In this document: positions 50,945-59,538 of the stretch, piece by piece | How the letters are laid out: every line of letters begins with the position of its first letter | Position numbering within the stretch: position 1 is the first letter of the stretch | From: Streptomyces tirandamycinicus | GTDB lineage: Bacteria; Actinomycetota; Actinomycetes; Streptomycetales; Streptomycetaceae | DNA length: 64,000 nucleotides | Direction of reading: 5' to 3' | Assembly: GCF_003097515.1 (NCBI RefSeq) | Contig: NZ_CP029188.1 | Coordinates: 7,174,531-7,238,530 of the forward strand | The notes under the pieces: model-generated | What the model saw: the letters and a program-made list of their open reading frames with translations, nothing else | Database searches by the model: none | Told to the model about the DNA's origin: nothing | Position numbers and translations under genes: made by a program

Positions 50945-51535
50945 TCAGCCGGGCGACATGCCCCGCTCGACGTCAACGAAGGTCGCCCTGCGGGATTCGG
51001 TCTTGTGTACGATCATCTCCGGGCAGGCGTGGCGCAGCGCCGCGATGAGTGGTTGCATCGCGGCTGTCGTGCAAGGGGTGTTGTACGTGGTGTACTCCGC
51101 GCCGTCCACCTCCAGCCGCAGCACCAGTTCGTCCTCCTCCGTGTACTCGTCGTCCTGTCCAGGCCCCACGAGGGCCCAGGAGATGCTGCCGATCTGTATC
51201 GGGTGCAGGCTGGTGACGGCGGTCAGCGGGTACGTGCGGGTACGCCCATACCGCTGCCGCAACAGCAGCCGTCCATGGTCTCTTGACCCCACCCGTATCT
51301 CGACCACCGACCGCCACACGGTGATCCAGTACCGGGCCGAGTAGGCGATCCACCAGAGGCTCAATGCGCCGATCATGACCGCCCAGCCCGCCGAGAAGAA
51401 GGCGAGCACCACGGTCAGCGGCGCGAGCACCAGGCAAGGAAATCCCCCGCATTCGAGAAACCAGGGCAAGGGCACGGCCCTCCAGCGCAACTCCCAAGGG
51501 TCCTCTGCGCCCCTGTCCTCAGCGTCTTCAGCCAT
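50945..51535 (-). CDS. Hypothetical membrane protein
   Basis: A 196-residue protein with two hydrophobic segments (FPCLVLAPLTVVLAFFSAG and VMIGALSLWWIAYSARYW, residues 28-65) followed by a soluble PH-like beta domain (VEIRVGSRDHGRLLLRQRYGR). ATG 51535 is the plausible start. Found widely as an orphan in Streptomyces. It appears unrelated to the pathway. The 292-bp gap before it (50653-50944) has no gene or clear signal. Confidence 0.55.
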   Translation of the reverse strand: MAEDAEDRGAEDPWELRWRAVPLPWFLECGGFPCLVLAPLTVVLAFFSAGWAVMIGALSLWWIAYSARYWITVWRSVVEIRVGSRDHGRLLLRQRYGRTRTYPLTAVTSLHPIQIGSISWALVGPGQDDEYTEEDELVLRLEVDGAEYTTYNTPCTTAAMQPLIAALRHACPEMIVHKTESRRATFVDVERGMSPG

Positions 51536-51848
51536 GAGCCCATCATCGGCGTCGGACAATGACCTGACCAGCCCTTCGCGGCCCGTAGGGCACTGCTCGA
51601 CATCGGGCCGGGCTCCTTTCCGGCGATCCGGGCAACTCCACCGATCAGTCCACCGGTTACAGACCACCACAGATCGTGAGGGGGCACGCCCGGCGGACGC
51701 GGCGTGCGGCGACCCGGGGCGGATTCGCCCGCGCCGGCCGGCCGCGCCCACCGGGCCGCGGCCGGCGGCCCCGCGGCACCCTGATCCGCGGACGCCCCGC
51801 GGTGTCCCGGCCTTCGCCGGGCGGAACACCGCCGGTGGCGACGGAGTC
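51536..51848. other. Intergenic stretch, nothing recognised
   Basis: 313 bp between the hypothetical membrane protein start and the stop of the next minus-strand gene. I see no credible gene and no copy of the cluster motif. It presumably contains the promoter of the membrane-protein gene. Confidence 0.4.
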
Positions 51849-52064
51849 TCAGGCCGCGCGGGCGCCGGCCGCCGGCGCGTGGGAGTAGTAGTCCTCCAGC
51901 TCCACCCCCGACCCGTCGAGGGCGACGCGCAGTTCGGCGAGAGCGCCGCGCAGCGCCGCGAGCACCGCCGGAGTGCGGCAGGTCCGCGCCAGGTCCGTCA
52001 GGGTGCGGTAGCTCTCCAGGAGCCGGCCCTCCTGCTCAGGCGTGAGCGAGGTGTCGTTCGTCAT
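51849..52064 (-). CDS. Small helical protein overlapping the PaaK-like gene
   Basis: A 71-residue, mostly helical acidic protein (LTPEQEGRLLESYRTLTDLAR). ATG 52064 lies 29 bp inside the end of the upstream ligase gene in another frame, implying translational coupling. No domain is recognised. The length is near that of a carrier protein, but the DSL phosphopantetheine motif is absent. It may be a partner subunit of the ligase. Confidence 0.55.
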   Translation of the reverse strand: MTNDTSLTPEQEGRLLESYRTLTDLARTCRTPAVLAALRGALAELRVALDGSGVELEDYYSHAPAAGARAA

Positions 52065-53343
52065 GGAGCCGTGCCGCCTTCCACTTCGTTCGGGGCAGGC
52101 TGCCCGCCGGGGCGAGCTCCACCTGCGGACGTATGCCGATCTCGCGCTTGAACTCCTCGGCGATGCGCGCGCACAGCTCCCGCGCCGCCTCGCCGGTGAC
52201 GCCGCCCGCCTCGGCCTGGACGTGGATGGTGTCGAGCCCGCGGACCGTACGGATGGACGAGCGGAACTCGGCGACCTCGGCGAACCCGCGCAGCACGTCC
52301 TCGATCATCACCGGGGTGATGGAGACCCCGCGGATCTTGCGCATGTCGTCGACGCGCCGCAGGATGCCGCCGTCGAGGAAGTCCCAGGTCCGGCCGCAGC
52401 CGCAGTCGTGGTACGGCCGCTTGACCACGACGTCCTCGGTCCAGTGGCGGAAGAGCTGCATGCCCTCGCGGTACAGCCCGGTGGTGACCCGGACGCCCTC
52501 CTCGCCGTAGCCCACGGGCTCCTTGGTCTCGGGGTGCAGCACCTCTTCGACTACCGTCGGCTCGTTGATGTGGCAGGCTCCACGGCGCGAGGGGCATTCG
52601 AACATGAAGACCGCGCCGAACTCGGTGGTGCCGGCCGCGTTGAAGACACGGGCGCCGAAGGCCTGCTCGATGGTCCGGGTCGTGAAGTCGGAGCGGGGCT
52701 CCGCGCCGGCCAGCACGACCCGGACACCGGCGTCGCGGGTGAGGTCCACGCCCATCTCGCCGGCCGTCTCGATCAGGCGCATCGCGTAGCTCGGGGTGAG
52801 GCCGAGGACCTCGATCCGGTAGTCGACCAGCAGCCGGACCACCGTCCTCGAGTCGAGGCCGCCGGCCGGGACGACGGTGCAGCCCATGCGCTCCAGGGCG
52901 TAGTGCATGCCCCAGAACCCGGCGAACAGGCCGTAGCCGAAGGCCACCAGGCCCTTGTGGTGCGAGCGCACGCCGTTGCCGTACAGGGCCGTGCAGAACG
53001 TGTCCGTGATCCACTTCCAGTCGCGTTCGGTGTCGAACGTACGCACCGGGGGGTTGCCGCTGGTGCCGCTGGTCTGGTGGTGGCGCACACCGTGCACGGG
53101 ATCGAGCGAGGGCCACGTGCCGTAGGGCGGTGCCGCCTGCTGCGAGGCGAGGAGGTCCGCCTTGTACAGCAGCGGCATCCGTTCCGTGTACGCGGCCATC
53201 GAGGTGATGCCGTCGGGAATCCGCTCGGACCAGAAGGGAGAGTTGCGCCGGGCGTGGTCCAGCGCGCGCCGCAGCCGGCGCCACTGCCACTGCTCCAGCT
53301 CCTCGCGGGGCATGGTCTCCGCTCTGCCGTTCCAGTACTCCAT
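52036..53343 (-). CDS. PaaK/coenzyme F390 synthetase-type adenylate-forming ligase (first copy)
   Basis: A 435-residue protein. HHQTSGTSGNPPVR (P-loop, about residue 90), AAGTTEFGAVF, YGEEGVRVTTGL and DMRKIRGVSITPVMIE are the PaaK-type ANL motifs. A CGCGRTW segment with nearby Cys suggests the zinc site found in some PaaK members. The cluster motif lies 60 bp upstream. Aryl-CoA ligases of this type belong to benzoxazolinate pathways; with the second copy at 55575 it probably activates an anthranilate-derived acid. Confidence 0.87.
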   Translation of the reverse strand: MEYWNGRAETMPREELEQWQWRRLRRALDHARRNSPFWSERIPDGITSMAAYTERMPLLYKADLLASQQAAPPYGTWPSLDPVHGVRHHQTSGTSGNPPVRTFDTERDWKWITDTFCTALYGNGVRSHHKGLVAFGYGLFAGFWGMHYALERMGCTVVPAGGLDSRTVVRLLVDYRIEVLGLTPSYAMRLIETAGEMGVDLTRDAGVRVVLAGAEPRSDFTTRTIEQAFGARVFNAAGTTEFGAVFMFECPSRRGACHINEPTVVEEVLHPETKEPVGYGEEGVRVTTGLYREGMQLFRHWTEDVVVKRPYHDCGCGRTWDFLDGGILRRVDDMRKIRGVSITPVMIEDVLRGFAEVAEFRSSIRTVRGLDTIHVQAEAGGVTGEAARELCARIAEEFKREIGIRPQVELAPAGSLPRTKWKAARLHDERHLAHA

Positions 53344-53377
53344 TACGCCTCCGTGGTGCGCGACACCGACGCCGCCG

Positions 53378-53419
53378 AGCCCATCACGGCCGTCGCGGGC
53401 GGTGCATCTCGACGTGTGC
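53378..53419 (-). promoter_or_regulatory. Cluster motif upstream of the first PaaK-like ligase
   Basis: Transcribed direction: GCACACGTCGAGATGC (53419-53404). The hexamer 20 bp on is TGGGCT, a weak -10, so the motif is clear but the promoter is less so. Confidence 0.5.
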
Positions 53420-53437
53420 GGTCTTCCGCGCCCTGCC

Positions 53438-54082
53438 TCAGGCGGCCCGCGCCCCCGCCCCCGCGGCGGAGAACGCGCGTACCTCGTGGAGGAAGTTGGA
53501 GATCATCACCATGCCGTGGTCGGTGCGGAAGCTCTCCGGGTGGAACTGGACGGACTCGACGGGCAGCGTCCGGTGCCGCAGGCCCATCACATAGCCGTCG
53601 TCGGCGGACCGCGCGGTGACCTCCAGGCAGTCGGGCACGGTCTTCTGCGGCACGATCAGCGAGTGGTAGCGGGTCGCCGCGAAGCGGGCGGGCAGTCCGG
53701 CGAACAGTCCCTTCCCGTCGTGCTCGATGGGACTGGCCTTCCCGTGCATCAGCCGCCGCGCCGGAACCACGCTCGCCCCGTAGGCGCGGCCGATGGCCTG
53801 GTGGCCGAGGCAGACACCGAAGAGCGGCAGGCTGCCGGCGAACGCCCGTACGATCTCGACGTGCCCGGAGTCGTCCGGATGTCCGGGGCCCGGGCCGAGC
53901 AGGATGGCGTCGGTGCCCGTCGCCCCGATGTCCTCCGGCCGCAGGGCGTTGGAGCGCACCATGACCGGATCGGCTCCGGCCGACATCAGGTACTGCCGGA
54001 GTATGTCGACGAAGCTGTCGAAGGCGTCGACCACCAGGATCCGTGGCCGGGCGACGGCCACCCCGGCGGAGAAGGTCGTCAC
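53438..54082 (-). CDS. TrpG-like glutamine amidotransferase subunit
   Basis: A 214-residue class I glutaminase. The nucleophile is in GVCLGHQAIG (about residue 98) and the catalytic His-Glu in VQFHPES; the AVDAFDSFV start is typical. GTG 54082 overlaps the TrpE-like stop (GTGA). It supplies ammonia to the neighbouring chorismate-utilising subunit. As a separate pathway copy its role is 2-amino-2-deoxyisochorismate formation rather than tryptophan synthesis (inference from the SgcG-like gene). Confidence 0.9.
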   Translation of the reverse strand: MTTFSAGVAVARPRILVVDAFDSFVDILRQYLMSAGADPVMVRSNALRPEDIGATGTDAILLGPGPGHPDDSGHVEIVRAFAGSLPLFGVCLGHQAIGRAYGASVVPARRLMHGKASPIEHDGKGLFAGLPARFAATRYHSLIVPQKTVPDCLEVTARSADDGYVMGLRHRTLPVESVQFHPESFRTDHGMVMISNFLHEVRAFSAAGAGARAA

Positions 54083-55557
54083 AGCAGCTCCTTTCCGGTG
54101 ACCGCCCAGTGGGCGGCGCTCATCTTGGCGAGCGTCTCGCGCCACTCGCTCGCCGGGTCGGAGTCGGCGACGATGCCGGCCGAGGCGCGGGTGCGGTAGA
54201 CGCCGTCGCGGTGGAAGAGGGTGCGGATGCAGAGCGCGAGGTTGGTGTATCCGCCGACGTCGATGAGGCCGAGCGCCCCGGCGTACAGGCCGCGGCGGCT
54301 GTGCTCCAGGGACTCGATGATCTCCATGGCGCGGATCTTGGGTGTGCCGGTCATGGTCCCGGCGGGGAACAGGGCGGCGACGGCGTCGAACGCGTCCTTG
54401 TCCGGCTCGGCCTGCCCGACCACCGTCGACACCAGGTGCAGGACGTGGGAGTAGCGCTCGACGACGAACTCGTCGGGTACCGCGAGGGAGTCCGCCCGGG
54501 CGATCCGGCCGATGTCGTTGCGGCACAGGTCCACGAGCATGGTGTGCTCGGCGATCTCCTTCGGGTCGGAGCTCAGCCGCTCCGCCGCCGCCTCGTCGTC
54601 GCCGGTTCGCGGCAGCGTCCCGGCGATGGGCCGCATGGTGACGACGCCGTCCTCGATGCGGACGAAGAGCTCCGGACTGGCACCGATGACGCACTGGCCG
54701 CCCACGCTGGCCAGGTACATGTACGGGGAGGCGTTGCGCCGGCGCAGCCGCTGGTAGACCTCGACGGGCGCGGCGTCGGAGCGCATGGCCAGCTCGTGAC
54801 CGATCTGCACCTGGTAGATGTCGCCGATCGCGATGTGCTCCAGGCAGCGTCCGACGTCCCGGCGGAACGCCTCGGGGTCGGTGTCGTCGCTCACCGCCGA
54901 CTCGGGGAAGGTGTCCGCGTCGGGCTCCGGGTGGGTGTGCTCGGCTTGCTCCAGCAGGGCCGTGATCTCCGGTGCGGCCAGCGGGGGCCAGGCGTCGGAC
55001 TCGTGGAGCAGGAGTTCGGTCCGCCCGTCGGCGAGGTCGCGGACCACGCAGCCCTGGTGGAGGACGATCTGGACGTCCGGCAGGTCCGGCCGCTGCTCGA
55101 TCAGGTACGGCAGTTCCTCCACGTACCGCACCGTGTCGTAGCCGAAGTAGCCGAGGAAACCGAACCGGAAGCGGTGGGACGACCCCTCGGCGTCGAACAG
55201 CGCCTGAGCGGCGCGCAGCAGCGGCCACAGGCCCGCGAGGGTCCGCAGCCGGAGGGTACCGCCGGCGTCCTCGTGGAGCAGCGGCCGGATCCGCTCCAGC
55301 AGCGGCCGGCGCAGCGCGGGGACGCCCTCGACGCGGACGACGCCGTCGGTGACCGCCACGGACAGCAGCGCCTTGAAGCCCACGACCTGGTAGCGGCGGT
55401 CGCGAATCGGCCCGCCGGCCGATTCGAGCAGGTAGACCTCGTCGGGTCCGAAGCGTGCGGTCACACTGCGGTAGGCGGGCAGCATCGGGACCGGCGGCAG
55501 CGTGTGCGTCCGGGTCGTCACACGGATCGAGGCCGGCGCCGGGCGCGGGTCGGTCAT
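54079..55557 (-). CDS. TrpE-like chorismate amination subunit, probable 2-amino-2-deoxyisochorismate synthase (SgcD-like)
   Basis: A 492-residue chorismate-binding enzyme. MRPIAGTLPR carries the Ala of the PIAGT motif, which separates anthranilate/ADIC synthases from PabB (PIKGT). EHTMLVDLCRNDIGR, GTMTGTPKIRAMEII and GIVADSDPASEW are the active-site segments. The enzyme puts ammonia on C2 of chorismate. Anthranilate synthase and ADIC synthase cannot be told apart by eye. A SgcG-like dehydrogenase two genes upstream favours ADIC. ATG 55557 follows AAGGA. Confidence 0.88.
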   Translation of the reverse strand: MTDPRPAPASIRVTTRTHTLPPVPMLPAYRSVTARFGPDEVYLLESAGGPIRDRRYQVVGFKALLSVAVTDGVVRVEGVPALRRPLLERIRPLLHEDAGGTLRLRTLAGLWPLLRAAQALFDAEGSSHRFRFGFLGYFGYDTVRYVEELPYLIEQRPDLPDVQIVLHQGCVVRDLADGRTELLLHESDAWPPLAAPEITALLEQAEHTHPEPDADTFPESAVSDDTDPEAFRRDVGRCLEHIAIGDIYQVQIGHELAMRSDAAPVEVYQRLRRRNASPYMYLASVGGQCVIGASPELFVRIEDGVVTMRPIAGTLPRTGDDEAAAERLSSDPKEIAEHTMLVDLCRNDIGRIARADSLAVPDEFVVERYSHVLHLVSTVVGQAEPDKDAFDAVAALFPAGTMTGTPKIRAMEIIESLEHSRRGLYAGALGLIDVGGYTNLALCIRTLFHRDGVYRTRASAGIVADSDPASEWRETLAKMSAAHWAVTGKELL

Positions 55558-55574
55558 CTCGGGGTCCTTCGGGT

Positions 55575-57011
55575 TCAGGTGGTGATCGCGTAGCGGTGCG
55601 CGACCTGCCGGGCGGCTTCTGCCGCCGGGTCGGGGGCCGTTCGCAGGTCGAGCACCCGGGCGGCCTTCCAGCTCACGAACGAGCCGGTGTGCGTCACCGG
55701 GTCGAGGGCGCTGTCGACGACGACGCGGACCGCGGCACCGGTGAGCGCGCGCAGCCGGTCGGCCACGGCCGCGCCGGTGGCGTCCGGGTCGGCGGATCCG
55801 GGCACCAGGTCCATGCGGACGGTGATGTCGTCGCCGCCGTCGGACGCGTGGTCGACGACGACCTGGTAGCCCAGGCAGCCGCGCACCCCGGTGAGGATCG
55901 CGGCCTCCAGTTCGCCGGGGTGGAGCAGGGTCCTGCCCAGCGGGATGCGGTCGGCGACCCGTCCGACGACCTCGACGACCGGTCCGGGCAGCGGCGCTCC
56001 CGGCGGTGCGGCGGTCAGGCGGACGAGGTCTCCGGTGCGGTAGCGGATCAGTGGTTTGATGCCGTCGACCAGCATGGTCAGCGTGAGTTCGCCCTCGCCG
56101 GTGTCACCGAGCACCGCCCCGCTGTCCGGGTCGAGGATCTCGGCGAGGTAGTTGGGCACCGACAGGTGGAGGCTGCCGTTGTCGGCTCCGGTGGCGATGC
56201 ACAGCGCTTCCTGCGATCCGTACAGCGCGGGACGCACCACGGCGTTCGGCCACACGGTGGCCACGTTGTCCGCGAACTGCGGGGTGCAGATCTCGCCGAG
56301 CACCAGGAACAGCTTCACCGGCAGCCGGGCGAGGTCGTAGCCGTAGTGCAGCGCGGCCTTGGCCAGGCTCAGGCACAGTGCCGGCGCGCACACGACGACC
56401 TCGACGCCGAGCTGCTCGATCAGGCGCAGCGCCTTGCGGAAGCCCACCCGGGGCGACTCGGGCCAGATCTTGACGTGGCAGGCGCCCAGGGACGCGGCGA
56501 CGGCGGTGAACACGTCGCCGAACGCGTACAGCTCGGAGGGGCCCATGAGGCCGACGACCGGCATGCGGTCGCCGAAGTGGGCCCGGAACAGGCGCCGCCA
56601 GGACTCCTCGACGGCGGCGTTGGAGGTGGCGATGTCCTTCGCTCCGCGCGGGCACGGAGTGGCCGCTCCCGTGGTCCCGTTGGTCTCGTAGTAGATGCTC
56701 GCCTCGGAGACGGGGCCGGACAGGACGTCGTACATCTCGCGGCGCAGGTCGTCCTTGGTGGTGAAGGGCAGTGACGACAGGTCGTCGGGAGTGACGGCCG
56801 CGATGTCCACGCCCGCCAGATGGCGGCGGTAGAACGGCGAGCGCTCGGTGACGTGGCGCAGGACGCGGGTGAGCCGCTCGCCGCGCCAGCCCGCCAGTTC
56901 GGCGTCGGTCAGCGAGGAGTCGTAGAAGGAGCGGCTGACGCCGCGGTACGAGGCGAGGAAGCCGTCCGGGTCCGGGCTCTCGGGGGCGGGGGCCACCGGT
57001 GCCGTGGTCAC
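55575..57011 (-). CDS. PaaK/coenzyme F390 synthetase-type adenylate-forming ligase (second copy)
   Basis: A 478-residue ANL-type protein. YYETNGTTGAATPCPRG is a divergent P-loop (about residue 108), YGSQEALC replaces the usual GxTE, and GDTGEGELTLTML, RYRTGDLVRL and GRVADRIPLG follow in order. GTG 57011 overlaps the SgcG-like stop (GTGA), so it is coupled to it. It differs strongly from the first copy (52036), so the two likely activate different acids or act in sequence on the benzoxazolinate-type acid. Confidence 0.85.
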   Translation of the reverse strand: MTTAPVAPAPESPDPDGFLASYRGVSRSFYDSSLTDAELAGWRGERLTRVLRHVTERSPFYRRHLAGVDIAAVTPDDLSSLPFTTKDDLRREMYDVLSGPVSEASIYYETNGTTGAATPCPRGAKDIATSNAAVEESWRRLFRAHFGDRMPVVGLMGPSELYAFGDVFTAVAASLGACHVKIWPESPRVGFRKALRLIEQLGVEVVVCAPALCLSLAKAALHYGYDLARLPVKLFLVLGEICTPQFADNVATVWPNAVVRPALYGSQEALCIATGADNGSLHLSVPNYLAEILDPDSGAVLGDTGEGELTLTMLVDGIKPLIRYRTGDLVRLTAAPPGAPLPGPVVEVVGRVADRIPLGRTLLHPGELEAAILTGVRGCLGYQVVVDHASDGGDDITVRMDLVPGSADPDATGAAVADRLRALTGAAVRVVVDSALDPVTHTGSFVSWKAARVLDLRTAPDPAAEAARQVAHRYAITT

Positions 57012-57739
57012 GCCGGCACCTTCCTCTCGTTCGGGTTCCCCTCGTTCAGGTACTCCTCGTTCGGGTTGCGCTCGTTCGGGTTGCGCTCGTTCAGGGCCAG
57101 GCCGACCCGCTCGTTGACGTCACCGGAGGGCAGCAGGTCGTCGCGTCCGGTCAGCCGCCGGTGCTCGTCGAGCAGCTGGATCATGTCGACCATCCGGTCG
57201 ACCATGCGCGAGACGTTCTTCAGGCCCTCGTCGTCCCTGAGGGCGTCGCCCCGGTGCAGGGCGTGCACCGTCGCGGGGAACCCGCTGCCGACCAGGATCA
57301 TCCGGTTGAGCAGGGCGTTGACGGTCAGCTGAGCCCACACCTCGCCCGCGCTGTAGCGGCGGGCGACGGAGACGATCCCCGCGACCTTGTTGCTCAGCGG
57401 CCGGTCGAAGCGGAGGTAGCCGACACCGGCGCGCTCGATGAACGTCTGCATGAGACTCGCGGTGCCGAACCCGTGCACCGGGGCGGCGAAGACGATCCCG
57501 TCCGCCTCGATCATCTTCTGCACCACGCCGGGCACACCGTCGCGCAGTTCGCACGGCATCGGGCGGTCGTTGCAGTCGCCGCAGGGGCCGCAGCGCTCCA
57601 TCCGGATGTTGCGCAGCTCGACGATCTCGAATTCGGCACCACGCGCCTCTGCGGTCCCGGCCGCGTGCCGAAGGACGTCGACGGTGTTACCGTCCCGTTC
57701 CGATCCGCTGATGGCGAGGATCTTCAGCCGTGCTGTCAC
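57008..57739 (-). CDS. Iron-sulfur flavoprotein, probable ADIC dehydrogenase (SgcG-like)
   Basis: A 243-residue flavodoxin-like FMN protein (ILAISGSERDGNT at the phosphate loop; FAAPVHGFGTASLM). It has the compact Cys cluster motif CGPCGDCNDRPMPC (C-x2-C-x2-C-x6-C) of iron-sulfur flavoproteins. In C-1027 biosynthesis SgcG oxidises 2-amino-2-deoxyisochorismate to 3-enolpyruvoylanthranilate; the neighbouring TrpE/TrpG pair supplies that substrate. GTG 57739 has AAGGAG upstream. The C-terminus carries five pentapeptide repeats (NERNP type), probably disordered. Confidence 0.88.
   Translation of the reverse strand: MTARLKILAISGSERDGNTVDVLRHAAGTAEARGAEFEIVELRNIRMERCGPCGDCNDRPMPCELRDGVPGVVQKMIEADGIVFAAPVHGFGTASLMQTFIERAGVGYLRFDRPLSNKVAGIVSVARRYSAGEVWAQLTVNALLNRMILVGSGFPATVHALHRGDALRDDEGLKNVSRMVDRMVDMIQLLDEHRRLTGRDDLLPSGDVNERVGLALNERNPNERNPNEEYLNEGNPNERKVPA
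57026..57097. repeat. 15-bp tandem repeat inside the SgcG-like gene
   Basis: CTCGTTCGGGTTGCG and variants, about five units in phase with the reading frame, encode NERNP-NERNP-NEEYL-NEGNP-NER at the C-terminus. Copy number could vary between strains. Confidence 0.85.
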
Positions 57740-58293
57740 GAGGTGTCTCCTTACGAAGGATCCGGCCGTCGCCAGCGGGGACCCTCGCGGCGCGGTTCCC
57801 CTGCCGCTCCCGGCCCCGTTGACTCCCCTAGATCGTCATGTCTCGCCACTGATCGGGGCATCTCCGTAAGTGCTGGATGGACCGCCGGGCGCGGAACTGG
57901 TAATGGGATCCCGCACGGGCCGCCTCGGCGACCGATGCCGAACCGGGCGCTGCGGAGGGGGGAATGGCGGGGCTCCGTGGCGGGTGAGGATTCCGGCCGT
58001 GCGGGATCCCGTGCCCGGACCCCGCTGCCGCCGTCGACGCCGGCAGCGGTTCCACCGCACTCCCGGCCGCCGTGCCGTCACGCCGTCCGGCCCGCTGACC
58101 GTGCCCACGGACGGCGGTCCGGACGCCGTCTCCTCGAAGGCGCCTTCGGCCGCTGCGTGCGGCTTCCGAGACAGAACCCGGAAGTTCGCGTTCACCCGAG
58201 GCAGGGCCCCCGGCGTGCCTCGCCGCGCACCTGCCCGGCGGCAGCACCCGGGGACGCCCGGGTCGGCGCACTCGGTGACGGCCTGCCCGGCGC
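57740..58293. other. 554-bp intergenic region with promoter and a long-range inverted repeat
   Basis: Besides the promoter above it holds a 14-bp perfect inverted repeat, GGGATCCCGCACGG at 57905-57918 and its complement at 57997-58010, separated by 78 bp. Open frames here lack coding character. The section nearest 58293 may end the P450 transcript. Confidence 0.5.
57832..57873 (-). promoter_or_regulatory. Cluster motif plus -10 for the benzoxazolinate-type operon
   Basis: Transcribed direction: GCACTTACGGAGATGC (57873-57858), 20 bp, then GACGAT (57837-57832). It would drive the SgcG-like, PaaK-like, TrpE-like and TrpG-like genes. Confidence 0.65.
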
Positions 58294-59538
58294 TCAGCCG
58301 GCGACGGCGACGGCGAAGGTGTCCAGGCCGCGGACCACCCAGCGGTCGCGGTACACCGGCGGTTCCGTCGCGGCCAGGCGCGGGAACCGGGCGAACAGGC
58401 GGGGCAGCGCGATCTGGGCCTCCAGGCGGGCCAGCGGGGCGCCCAGGCAGAAGTGGCCGCCGGCCCCGAAACTCAGCGGCCTGTTGTCGGGACGGTCCGG
58501 GTCGAAGCGGCCGGGGTCGGCGAAGCGCCGCGGATCGCGGTTTGCGGCCGCCAGGATCAGGGTCAGCCGGGTGCCGGCCGGAACGGGGGCCCCGAGCAGC
58601 TCGGTGTCGGTGGCGGCCCGACGGCTGGTGACGTGCACGGGCGGCTCGAAGCGGAGGATCTCCTCGACATAGCGCGGGGCGAAGTCCGATTCCGCGCGCA
58701 GCCGTCCGGCGAAGGCGGTCCGCTCCAGGGCGAGCATCGCACCGTGGCCGATGAGGAAGCTCGTGGTCTCGAACCCGGCGGTGAGCAGCACCATCAGCGT
58801 GCCCATGAGCTCGTCGTGGCCGAGCCGGCGCGGATCGCCGTCGTGGACGCGCGTCAGGAGCGTGACGAGGTCGTCGTGAGGGTCGCGGCGGCGCCGGTCC
58901 ACGAGTTCGGTGAAGTACGCGGTCATCTCGTCCATCGCCCGGTCGGCCCGTTCCAGGGCGGCCGGGTCGCCGAAGCCGTCCGTGGAGACGGCGACGGTGG
59001 AGGCCATGTCGCGGAACCACACCTGGTCCTCCTCGGGGAACCCGAGCAGGGCGCTGATGACGGCGACCGGAAGGCGGGAGGCGAACTCGGCGATGAGGTC
59101 CACGGGCGATCCGCCGACGCCGAGAGCGGCCATCCGGTCGAGGAGCCGGTCGGCCATCCCCTCGATGACCGACCGGAGCCGGCGGATCTTGGGCGGGGCG
59201 AACGCGAAGCCGGCCACCGCACGCAGCCGGGCGTGGTCCGGTGGATTGCTGTAGAGCATCGAGCTCGTGAAGGCACGCAGCGAGGAGTGGTCGCGCCAGC
59301 CCGGCGAGGTCGCGTCGTAGCCCGCGGCGTCCTGGACGTGCAGACGCGTGTCGCGCAGCGCGCGGTCGCACTCCTCGTAGCCGACGACGACGAGCCGGCC
59401 CGGCTTCAGCCAGGCCGTGTCGCCGTGGGACCGGATCGCCTCGTAGAGGGGGTAGGGGTCCTGGCGTCCCCGGGCCGTGCCCAGGGCGGTGAAGGCGTCC
59501 CGCAGGGTCGGTGCGGGAGCGACGGTGTGACGGCTCAT
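58294..59538 (-). CDS. Cytochrome P450 (second copy)
   Basis: A 414-residue soluble P450: I-helix LLTAGFETTS, K-helix EEILRF, heme loop FGAGGHFCLGAPLAR. Its ATG overlaps the O-methyltransferase stop (ATGA), so hydroxylation and methylation are probably consecutive on one aromatic ring. In C-1027 a P450 and an O-methyltransferase complete benzoxazolinate, which fits this pair. Redox partners are not in the window. Confidence 0.92.
   Translation of the reverse strand: MSRHTVAPAPTLRDAFTALGTARGRQDPYPLYEAIRSHGDTAWLKPGRLVVVGYEECDRALRDTRLHVQDAAGYDATSPGWRDHSSLRAFTSSMLYSNPPDHARLRAVAGFAFAPPKIRRLRSVIEGMADRLLDRMAALGVGGSPVDLIAEFASRLPVAVISALLGFPEEDQVWFRDMASTVAVSTDGFGDPAALERADRAMDEMTAYFTELVDRRRRDPHDDLVTLLTRVHDGDPRRLGHDELMGTLMVLLTAGFETTSFLIGHGAMLALERTAFAGRLRAESDFAPRYVEEILRFEPPVHVTSRRAATDTELLGAPVPAGTRLTLILAAANRDPRRFADPGRFDPDRPDNRPLSFGAGGHFCLGAPLARLEAQIALPRLFARFPRLAATEPPVYRDRWVVRGLDTFAVAVAG

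Noticed and set aside
51849..52064. Acyl carrier protein
   Set aside because: Right size and helical, but it has no Ser in a DSL-type phosphopantetheine site.
57828..58271. Possible 147-aa gene in the 554-bp gap
   Set aside because: Composition is not coding-like, it covers the promoter and motif of the SgcG-like operon, and no family is seen.
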